DNA of 64,000 nucleotides from assembly GCA_036345935.2 (NCBI GenBank), contig JADWOT020000002.1, positions 2,204,692-2,268,691 of the forward strand, given 5' to 3'. A program made the position numbers and the translations under genes. Shown here piece after piece: positions 25,401 to 36,900 of the stretch (the stretch's first letter is position 1; each line of letters begins with the position of its first letter). Under the pieces are notes generated by a model. That model worked only from the letters and a program-made list of their open reading frames with translations. It searched no databases and was not told where the DNA came from. This stretch comes from Taenia hydatigena (lineage: Eukaryota > Platyhelminthes > Cestoda > Cyclophyllidea > Taeniidae).

Positions 25401-27977
25401 CGACGCTATGCTTATTCCCCATGGCCGATCCTCTGCCGGTGTGGTAAATCTACCGTCAGAATGCACTCAACTTCTTCCTCATATCTCGCGTTTTTAGCTT
25501 CAATGGCATAGGATTAAGAATGGCCAACGGATCGAGCGGATTCCAGTTGATCACCGTCACGTCCTACTTGAAAACGCTAGAGTTCTTCGAATCACTGAGG
25601 TGAATAAGGAGGCGGACGAGGCGGACTATCGATGCACTGCAATGCTTGGCGATATGACCGACAGTATCACAATAACACTCAAGGTTTCGCGTAGGTTCAT
25701 AAGTGTATAAGGTCAAGAATTGCCTTCTTTTAGGGGCTCCACGAATTCAAGACCTACCTGAGGTTCAACGTGTTCAAGGGGGACGCCAGAGTCTGACATA
25801 CAGCTGTGCCACGCAAAATCATGCTGATAAGCCCTGGTATGCATGGTGGCGTTTTCAGCCTGAAGGCTCTGACGAAGCCATCGATCTTTCACCCGATGCT
25901 CCGTTGAATCCCGGCGCCTTTCAGGTCTCGGTAGGCTTCTGCACATTCGAATTCTAACTTCTCTTCATTCCCCTCTAGTACGCAGCAGATTTGCATCAGA
26001 CAGAGCGTAGACCGCTTTCTGAGGGTCTGCGACGTCAATTGCCTCAGTTTGTACACGCAAGACCGAATTCTGTGGTGCATGTGAGAATTGAACAGTTGAA
26101 TAAGCGACAGCATCAAGGCACGCTGACATGCAAGATTGTGAACGAAGTGGGCTATGATGAACGACCTATTCGGGTGACTTTTATACGTAAGTGTCATCCA
26201 GCCCTCGCCCACGAAAGGTACCGGGCATATCAGTAAAAAGTCCCCTTTTCCTTTTCTTTCAGCCGAACTGGAATTTGAAATTCGGCCACCAAATAAGCAG
26301 GACGTGACTCTTGCACAAAACATTTCCATCAATTGCACCGCTAGGCCATCGGAACTTGCTCCCATAATTGTATGGAAGTACTCGGATGAAAGTGAGCATC
26401 TAAGTTTAACCTTTTTTGATGATTTTTTCATTTGCTATCATCTCTTCATCGGCGTATTTTCATCCAGGTACGGGTGATTTTAAGGAGCTGGGCAGCCTGA
26501 CAGAAAGAACAGAGGGTCGAATTTATCAAGAGTCGAATGGAACGTTGGTGATTTCGCAGGTTGAAGAATCAGACCCAAGGAAATTTTTGTGCTTCCTTAC
26601 ACCGAAAGAATCGACTACCGCCACGCCAATCAGTGTAGCTGTCAATCTAGAAATTCACGGTATATTACTTAAATGGCTATTAAAGTATCTTGGTGGATTA
26701 TAATGAAAATTGGCTTGTCTTGACGTCGAATCCACCTATTAGAAGTTGAGAAGAAAATTGGATGGTTTTTCCCTTAAAGAAATGTGTTGAAAGAGTGAGA
26801 CGCCTAGTCAAAACGAAGAGGAGGGAATCATGCAACGTGTTCAAATGCATCGACATCCCTAACTGATAGTTTAACAGGCGGTAATTTAGAGCTGTCGACT
26901 GAAGCAGTGGGACATTTTGAAATGAACCGGTGAATCTTCTCTTTGTCACTCTTTAAGGGATTGGCTTAGTGACTGTCTAGTGGCGAAGAGCATTCCATTT
27001 GAATCATGAGGACATAAACTATTGGGCGGGTTCTAGAACTCCTAAACGCATCTAAAACTTGACTTTTGAGGACTGAAAGTGCCCTAGTCACGGAGGATAT
27101 TGTAACGGAAATAAGCCTAGAATTAGTAGGCATTAGGATTCAAAAGCTCATAGATGGATTAGGTAGAGAGAGATGGACAGGGCTCACAAAAAAAACTGAT
27201 GTGCAGGGACTGGAACTCTCGTGAGGGTTTCATCGATTTTATCGCTTTCTTTAGTTCCTGCGCGAATTGAACCCCTTAAGGACGTCGACGCGGTTCGCGG
27301 TTCAAAGTTCAACCTCACCTGCGTGGTGCATGGCGACGCCAATGATTTGCAAGCAAATTGGTACCACCGACCAATCAGCGTTGGCGACGGTAGCAACAGT
27401 CAGTGGAAGCTTATCAACCAGACCTGCGTGCTTCCAGCCAGTTATGGAGATGCGGAGAATGCCGCTTTGGCCATGGCCTCCTCATCCTCCACCCCTCCTG
27501 ACGTTCTTGCAAACGATCTATCGGCTTGTCAGAAAAGCGCGGCTGGGAGGTTCGATAGTGGCGTGATTTTTAGACAGGTGGGTACAGTTCATGCTCCCTT
27601 ATCAATTAGTGGATTTCCCATCTATGCTATTTTCAAACATGTCTAGATTCATTTAGGCATCAATTCACCTTCTATGCATCCATTCCGTGCTCATACTATC
27701 TGTCCATCTATTGTTCTGTACGTCTGTTCAAAATCTTGCTGTCGTTTTAGAATTACTAGACAAATCGTTAGAGAATTCCTCCCCCCATTCCTACCTCCTT
27801 CCCTTCAGGTCTCTCTGCTGAAACAGAGCGGGCGTGGTATCGAACGCCAACTTCAGTTTGATTCTTTGAAAGACGTCCATATGGCAGAGTATATGTGCAA
27901 TGCCTCCAACTTCTACAATCGTGACAAGGAAGGCCGCAGAGTGGATGTGCGTCAGGTTGTCCGTGTCACAGTCATCT
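16463..27977 (+). other. DSCAM: DSCAM Ig domains 1-9
   Basis: By exon: Ig1 16463-19061 (AQVRCQATGNPRPSVKW, VFFCEAENSLG); Ig2 19759-20984 (AVIRCQPEQ, LQVRCVLQS); Ig3 21392-21689 (STVELPW, AGQYSCEAAY); Ig4 23403-23903 (VELECLVSGYP, AGVYQCVAES); Ig5 24504 to mid 25069-25269 (ATLECRFAANPLPTIRW, GEYRAVANNSLG); Ig6 from there to 25690 (LKCYFIGSGIPK, ADYRCTAML); Ig7 25734-26186 (YSCATQNH, TLTCKIVNEVG); Ig8 26263-26659 (INCTARPSE, KFLCFLTP); Ig9 27255-27977 (LTCVVHG, AEYMCNASN). Ig3 lacks the B-strand cysteine and Ig5 the F-strand cysteine. Ig4 has a serine-rich insertion. No alternative duplicated exons of the arthropod kind were seen in the introns. Confidence 0.85.
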
Positions 27978-30900
27978 GTAAGTGGGAGAGCGGGGGAGAG
28001 GCAGGCGTTGCTTTCGCACTTTTTTCAAGTCCCCCTAGTAGCTCCAGAGTGGTATGCCCTAACTATTCTGGCACCACCTCCTTCAGTGTTTAGATAAACC
28101 TCGTGAAGTGTTTGTGTTCGTGAATAACTGTGCTGTAATGGTGGTAGCTGTGGGAAATGCAACTTCGTTGCCATGCTACGGGTCGCTTATTGATTAGACG
28201 TCGCATGTGCTAGTGAGATATTGACAAGAAGGAATGGATGAGGTAGTGTTGATTGAGAAAGGGGTCGAGTGTCTTTGAAGTGTCGAGGCTAACTAATGGG
28301 ATGTGAATGCTGAGCGACCAAACTTGGGGTGTTCAGTGGGTGTCTGTTGTGTGGATGGGCTTGGTTGATTGGTACGCGCCTGGATTGGCGGAAGCAGAAA
28401 CTTTGCAGCAACAACTGGAAGACGTTGTGATGGGATCTGATAGACATTTAATCCATTATTTTCATCCTTCTGCACATTCTTTCATCCTTCCAGCCATTCC
28501 CGACCCGGTAACCTTTGTGCAGAACAGCTCACAGACGACGGCAACCAGCGTTTCCTTCTCTTGGCTTCCACCGGCTCATGATGGAAATAAGGAGATTCGG
28601 CGTTACTGGATTAGATACTATCAAGCGGATTCGACTGCCGGAGAGTCAATTTCTGGACAGAGTGTAGGTTCTTCTACCGCTGGAGTCACGCTAATCACCT
28701 GTCTGCTTGTCTCTCTGTCTGTCCGACTGACTGCATACGTTTACCGATTAATGATATTTGAACTGGCTGTTGCGATTCTTCAACTGTAGACGCCTTTCTT
28801 GTATTAGTGTTGAGCGGCCGATTCGTCTGGACCTTAGTCTGAAAGGTCAACGAGCGTGGCGTTATTCACGGTGTCTGAATTTGTCTCGAAGGTGTTGCGA
28901 AGCCTAAGGTTCTGGTTGTTGTTTACTTCATGAGTCTTAGAAAGGCCTCAATGTTCAGGGTGCTGTGTCAGATGAACTGACTGCTTTCTGCTTCACTGGG
29001 AGGCACCTGATCATGGACATACTTTATTTATGTACTTCCATTCCGTACACCTAAAACATCGTGGATGGAAGTTCCACCTCGACGCAGAAAATCTTTCAGA
29101 TGTGTTCAGAACTTTCGCTGTAATTGAAAGACGCACATTTTGATTTTACTGTCGGGTTAACAGTGGAAGACATAATCAATTAATACTTGATTTTCAATTC
29201 AAGTGAATTTTTGGTTTTCTCCTATTCAATGAAGCACTTGTCTGTCAATTCAACCTACGTATTTTTTAACAATAGACAGTTTGAGACAAAACGATGAATT
29301 AATAGATTAAAGAGCGAAAGACGGATGGAATAGGAGTATCTGGGATGGAAGGGCAGGTGATTCTGGAATGGATTGCTGAGTAACGGACTTGACACGAATG
29401 AATTAGGAGGGAATTGCCTTCAAGCCTAGTCTCACGTTAATTACATCTTCTCAACAGAAACCGAACAATGTCATCGAAGTGCGGCCTCATGAGCGTCAGG
29501 CGACACTGACGGGTTTGCGGCCCTACACTAAGTACAACATCGCTATTAAGGCAGAGAACGAGGTCGGTTACAGTCTGGAGAACTCTCTTGTCCTCACCAC
29601 ACAGGAAGCAAGTATGTTTGTATTTTCCCCAGCTTTCTCTACTTATCAAAGCATTCATTCCTAAGGTCGTCCATTTATTCGCTCACTTCCGCAGCTCCAT
29701 TCACCCTTGATCCACATAACTCAGCCTGGATTATACGTTCATTAATCAATTTTAGGTCTGCTCCACCATCCTTCCATACCGAATTTATTCTACCTACCCG
29801 TCTCTGATGCGTTTATTCTGGGCCTTTTCAAAGCTGATGCATTTGTTCATCAGTGTGTCTTGCAATCTGTCTAGCTGTTGTTGAATAACTGCAATGCAAA
29901 TTCATTTCCTCTCGTTTATTTGTTAGAACCGGAGGGTCCAGTGCAACAGCTGAACGCAAGTGGGACGGCCTCGGATACGATTTACGTAGCATGGCAGAAA
30001 CCGAAACCGGAGCTACGCAACGGGAATGTGGATCGATACTCGGTGTGCCACCAGCGGGTGAATGAGAGTCTCGTGGGGAGCAGTCCAAGTGATCTGGCAC
30101 GACTGCCATGGCCGAGGGACCTCATTACGGAGGATTCAAGGTTTGTCTTTTGCTCAATCATTCATCCACCCAGCTTTCAATTTCCCTCTACCAAGTAACG
30201 CCCTTCTATCAACCTGTTGATCTATCTTGCCGTCCTCCCATGATTACATTCATTCATGGATCTGTTAATAGCTCATTCAGTCCATCTGTACTGTGTAAAT
30301 TAGTTGGACCATATCATCTCCATTTGCAGTGTTTCGAGTGGATCCAGCCAAATTCACTGCGTTCTGATGCACCGCCAACAAGACATCGAGTTGACCGGAT
30401 TGCCCAAATTCACCGCCTACGCGATCCGCATCATCGCCATCAACAGCAAGGGTCAATCACCTCCTGCCTACGTCTTGGCACGAACCTTGGAGGATTGTGA
30501 GTTTTGTGACTGTTGGACAGGCCTAACTGTCTTTCCAAATAGCCTCGTTTTTACTGTCCAGAAGGAAAATTCTGCCTCTGGACTACATATTATTACTATC
30601 GCATGAAGGAGGAATGTGAATGGGCTTGTTCACCTTGGAACGATTACCTAGTTGAATGGAATGTTTCTACCTCCGCCGTCTCAATGACAACAAAGTTGTC
30701 AGGTAGACGTATTGAAATCCTTCATTCGTTCAAGAAGATGACGCGATGACTGCTCACCACCTCAACAAGATATATGATTCCACATAGTGTCAAAAATGGC
30801 GTATCTTGTGTGAATTGCGATAGGGTGTCCCATACCACACGCCCTCTCTGGTAAGCAGACTGTATTGTAAAGGTGTTCTATTTGACAAGCTGACGATACT

Positions 30901-33900
30901 GCACTAATTAGACTCTGTGTAAGGTGCTACATTTTAGTCGGTCTTTTGCTATCCGAAGACTTATAGCAACGACCATCAAGGGTTGAAGACTATGAATTGG
31001 TTTGTCATTTTCCGTGGGAAGATCCTATAAAATTCGATTTGCTTACTCTTTCCTCCTTCCCTTCCCTTTCTCTCTTCAGTGCCTCAAGCGTCGCCAACAA
31101 ACGTCACGTGTTCCACACAACAGCACAGCATTACAGTATCCTGGGATCCGCCCAACTTTGAAACTGTGAATGGAATTTTGACAGAGTATCTCGTCAACTA
31201 TTACATTGCCAACAGCTATGGAGGTTAGAGTTGTTTGCTTATTATTATGATTGCCATCATCATCATAATCATCATGTCAGGATGACTTTTCCCTTATCCT
31301 TGAGAGCGTTTAAATAGAAGTGAGACCTTTGAGTTGAAAACGAATACCAAGGGGGAGGGGGGTGGAATCACTGTCTCATACTAGGCTTTAACTAGTATCT
31401 GAGGTGTAGTCTCCTTCACTTCGTCAATCATTGTCTTGGTGCCCACCGTGAGACTTACTTTTTGAAATTGTAAATGTCCATGCCTGCGAATGGCTCTATT
31501 CGCTGTTGTCCCAGAAAGACTTGTCTCGCATACAGTTTCCCGACGACGGGTTATTCATTCATCAGACGGCCAGGGTCAACAGGGGGGAGGAGAAAGAACC
31601 CCCACGGTTGGAACCGTCACTGACTCACAGGCACGCGATCGCCTTCGAGAAATATCATCCAATGACTGAGCATAATCCCATCGTCGTACCGAACTGTATG
31701 ATCCGCGTAGGTAACCACGCCTCCCACATTATCGTTCTTGCCTGCCCCCTTGATGAATAAGGTTGTTCGGACTGGCCCACGGAGGTGCGCGACGACCGTC
31801 AGTAGAAGGCCAAAATTGTCACGCACTTCGGCGCGTAGTACCACTGCAGTAGTACTTATGGTACGATTCAACTATCCGTCCAATCTACTTACTACGCATT
31901 GAGCTTCAAAGAAAAGTAACCATGGGCCCTAGAATTACTCCCCTTACTGCTACTACCTCTCGCGTGATCAGAATCCCCTCTCCTAGACGTCAGGATCACA
32001 AACTTTCGACTTGTGTGTCCATCCATTTATGTCCTCCTGTTTGTCTGCCTCTGTCTGAAGACTTCAAACCGTGCCTCCAATCTACCCTTGCATAGTTCAG
32101 CCGGTGACTCTGGGCCTAGGCTGAAATCATTTGAATAGCCTTTCTCTCTTTGACCTTCAGACGAGACTAATTCAGTCATCCAAGTTGTCAAAGGTCAAAC
32201 CACCGTGACCCTAGCTGGCCTTCTGGCAAACACTCGCTATGAAATCCAAGTTGCAGCAAGCAATCGTAAAGGTCGTGGACCTCTATCTCCCAAAAAAATA
32301 TGTTCTACTACAGAAGCACCACCGGAAGCACCAGGTGCGTCCTTATATCCGTTTATTTTACTTAAATCCATTTAAGTAGCTTTTATTTTTTGTGCTCACA
32401 GAGAACGTGAAAGCTTTACCAGTGAATGAGACGTGCGTTATGGTTTCTTGGTCCCATCCAAGTCGCCCACAGGGCCTGACCCGTCTATACTGCCTAGCTG
32501 CTTACAGACAGGACAGCTTCTACCGATCCGCCGGTACTTCTGCTGCCACCTCTGCTGGTGCCACCGGTGCCGTTGGCTCTGCTGTTGCAGCTGGTCCTCG
32601 TTGCATTAAACCAGATTTCAGTAAACCCTACAACTACTACCTGTTTTGTGGTAAGCCGCATGCTACTTGTTAGCTCATTAGCATGCGATGATGCATAAAT
32701 TGCATTGTTTCCATACTTCTAAAACTATCAAATTGCTTGTCCCCGCTACTACTTATGCCGATAGTCAGTAGAGTCTTTGTTTTTCACAATAGATCTGAGT
32801 CCGCAATATTTGTACAACTTCTCGGTAATGGCGAAAAATCGGTTTGACGGAAGGAAAGCTCATGTATCATCGGTGGCTCCGACTTCGCATCGTAAGCACT
32901 GCATTATGCTACTTAAATGCCGGTTTTAGTAGATGAAATAATGGGTTTTCGGTCTTTTGGCCCTTTTAGCTGTCGCGTCGATTATTTCGATTGGTGGAAC
33001 AATCGTAGCTCAAGAAAGGATGCGCGTATTGATGGATTGTATGGTAGCTGGATATCCTCCAGTTGAATGGACATTTGGAATGGTCGAGTGGGTGTATCAT
33101 CATTAATGCTACCGAAACGCTACTCAGGTACATTGGAAGATACTATCTTTTTATTTTTCAGTGACGTGCAGCAGCTAGACAATGGAACACTGATTATCGA
33201 ATCTGTTGAAACGAGACACTCCGGTCGATATGTTTGTCGTCATAGGGATGATTCCATCTCCTATGAGCTGAAGGTCCAAGGTTAGTTTCGTCTTTTACCT
33301 TAAACTCCTGCTTTCCTACGCAAACACATTAAAGTTTTCGCTTTTTTTTTTTTTAGTGCTTTCTAACGGTGCGTGACATTGACTTGTTTATGATTATGAC
33401 TAATGGAATGTCGTTTTATCACGCCTCGCGGAGGGTTGTGAAATTAGTGAAAAACTAAACTAAAAAGCTCATTGAGGTAGGTGGCAGAACTGCCGAGGAA
33501 GCACAGCGGGAGACGGTTTGATATAACCCTCCCAAGCTGTGATTCGGCTTTGAAGGTGGCTTTGTTTGAACTGAGGTTAATGGGTTAGCCCTTGTGGTGT
33601 ATTGTGGAAGTAATTGTGTCGGCAACCCTCTCGAAGACGCCACGCATGTGGTGTATTACTCAAGGGTTACATATAAAGCATAGAGCCAGGCGGGGGCACA
33701 CGGACCGTGGGAAGGGGAGCTGAGGCTTATGAGAAGGTTACCTCTTAATGTGAGACTTAGGAACCGGTTCCGATGTTCGGATAGAGACCTTCAGATTCGT
33801 AAAAATTCGTTGTGGCAAAAAAATAATGGTTAATTTTGAACACGTTTGATGGTATTCTCGATTCACTGTACGGATTCGACATTTTTTGAACGAGCTTCAC

Positions 33901-36900
33901 AAGCGGTGACGTCTTTCAACGCGGTAGCTTTCGTTCATCCTCCATCCAGATCCACCCAAGCCTCCTGTGTTCCACAAACTCACACCGAGCCTTCGAAACA
34001 TCCAAGTGGAATGGCTTTCTCCCGGTTCCAGGCGTCCAGACGCACCGATCACGTGGTTTCACCTTGATTGGACTAACGAGTACACTGGTTTGGGCGACTC
34101 TGTTCGACTTCCAGCTGATCGGCGAACTTACTACCTGTCAAATCTGACATGCGCTACAACGGTTCGATTTCAAATGCGTGCTGAGAATCAATTTGGACTG
34201 AGCGCTGCCACGGAACCGATTTCGGCTAGCACCGAGGGGTCTGGTGAGTATTCCAAGTTATTTTTGAGAATCTCTTAGATTTTGATTTTTTTTTGGGCTC
34301 GAACTCTTGACCTTGACAGTATGCCGCACTTGGCACTTGCTAGTGCGTGCGACAGCATGATGGTGGCATGCCGGGGCTTTTGCTTATGCAGACAAGTTTA
34401 AGTAGATCGGTTCTGTTATAGGAGACCAACCTCCTTTTCTCTTTGAGGCTTTGTTGCAAATCTATGATTAACATTGAGCTTTCTTCAGTTCATTTAAAGA
34501 TTTCGGTTCAAATTTCTGGGTTTTGAACGCTTACGAACTCTCTATTCCTCTCCTCTTTAAAGCTCCACTCTTCGTCGGTGAGACGGATATGGTGCCAGCT
34601 GAATTGCGTTCGCAAAACTGCGTCACCTTCAATTTTTCCGTCTTTGCTCCCGGTAACAACTGCTCCCCTAGCGTCTATCGTTTCCGCATCTGGCCAGCTG
34701 CTGACGGTTCTGATGCCGATCCCTCCTTGCCTTCTGTACTTACTGGGGCTTCATCGTCCCCTGGGGGTAATTCCGCCGTCTCCACTGCTTCTGCTACATC
34801 AGGCGCCTTTTCCACTCTCCATTTCAACCTCACTCTGACGAAACGCGATCTCTTCAGTCTGGACAACAAACCTTGGAATCGACGGTGTTGCTACAACCTG
34901 AGTGGTCTCCATCCTGGCTCATACTACCAGTACCACGTCGTGGCCGAGAATCCAGCCGGAAAGACACCGCATTTTGGATACTTTTGGACGCGAACTGTTG
35001 GCGGTAGTAAGTCACTAGATAGATTGATGTGTTTGAGGATCGTCGGCGAAATGGTTAAATGGGCGAACTGATACCTCGCAATTTTCCCTTCTTGTCTTCC
35101 ACTTAGTTCAACCACGGGAAGGCGCCAGCACCCGTTTTGGTCGAACAAGCTTTCTTAGCCAACCGACCATCATCGTTCCATTGACAATCTTCTTTGTTGT
35201 GTTCTTTATCGCTCTCATTTGCCTCTTCTTCTACTGTCGACATCGACGATTAGAAGCAGAACTGAATCCTGCAGCAAAACCGACGGTCGGAAGACCGATT
35301 CTCAATGTTGACCTTGCAGCGGAGCATCCACATCTGCAACAGCAACAACAGCATATCCAAAAAATGCCGCATCCAACTTTCCAGACTGCAGCTGGGGGAA
35401 GGCTCCGCGGAACACTGCCACCGATTCCGGTAAATGAAGACAAGACTGAGTACCACGCAGAAGGAAAAGTGAGGACAGGAGGAGGGTTTCTTGGGTAAGA
35501 TTCATGCTTTTACAAGTTTTCATTCCTTTTTAAGCTGGGTATGCGCTCAACTTGTATGCCTGTCCTCGTAAGCATTTTTCCCTCGCTATGGAAGTAATTT
35601 TTTTCTTTTCCAGTCGTTGGGGTCGAACTTCCAGGCTATACGATCGAGGTAGAGCAGGAACTATTCTTCCTTCGCAAGTCATCCCTCCTTCAGCTGCCAT
35701 TGAACCAGATCGTTTGTCAACTAGTTCCATGGACAGCACTGGTATGCGGAAGTCACCTAAACATACCTTTGCTGGTCGGTGTTCGAGGTGGTCTCACTGG
35801 TTGATTTCCTTTGATCTCTAGGAAATCTTAACCCTTACGCGACATACGCAGCTGGTGGAATGGAGGAGGAGGTTCCACAACCGGTGGCTTCCAAGTCTTC
35901 CACTACTCTTCAGCCATCGGCCAGATCTTTGACCGCCGCCAGAACCCTTGACGTTCCCAGTAGTTCGGCTAACACTGCAGGTGGTGCCACACGGATGTAC
36001 AAGACTTTCAAAAAAGGTTCTTTTTATGGAAGCCGTCTTAAACAGACTCACTTTTGATCAAATGACATTGATAATTTCTTTTAATCCTCATCAAGGCTAT
36101 CCCCTTGAAAGACAACAATCCTATGTGCACCAGTACCACTACCCAGATCTTGGGAATCCTGAAATGGAAGGCCTTCTTGAAGCGACGCGTCGTGGAAACA
36201 CCGTAACCGCTGGTCGAGTTCAGGGGCGTTTCCTACCCATCGGTGATCCCAGGACAATTCGTGGACTCAGTAGTCGGCAATTTCAACATCATGCCTTATT
36301 GGATCCTCCTCTTCATCAACCATACGTCAATAACGGCGACGATCTCGTGGATGATGATGAAGATATTGACTTCTTCGGTCCTCACCCTCTTTTAGCCCAC
36401 CGGCGAATCAATTCATCTGAGTCCCTTCAAGAGCACGTCTTCCGGCAAGGTCACTGTTCATCCACAAGCCATCAAAGTCCATTTATAGTCCCACCAGTGG
36501 CGGTGATTGTCCTATTTGATTTTTAGGCCTTTTCCCATCAACTACCTATCATCGGGGCTATGCAAGACCCAGAGGCAACAACTCCACCGTTAGAAATGTT
36601 GTAACAGCTGGACCTTCTGGTGGAGGTGCAGGAGGACCCAATTCTGGCGTCTTCTACGACACTCGGAATCCTCATCTTGCGTTGGATCCACTCACAGCAG
36701 CCTATCGCGGAAGTGTGCTTAGTTCAACGACGGTATCGTCTAATCAAGACGAATTGATGCAAGCCTATGAATATGGACGAAAACATGGCCGATTCTTGGC
36801 AGCTGTAGGAGGGGCTGGAACAGCAGCTGCTGTGGCAACAACAGCGCCGGGAGATGTGGGAGCCGTAGCACCTTCGTCGACGGTGGCGAACGTTGGAAAT

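Noticed and set aside
31506..31871. Open frames on both strands in the DSCAM intron before 32161
   Set aside because: Considered as a retroelement remnant; no protease or polymerase motif could be seen.
34290..34400. Possible tRNA-derived SINE (TTCGAG box-like word on minus strand)
   Set aside because: Only one box-like word and no second box or repeat partner in the window.
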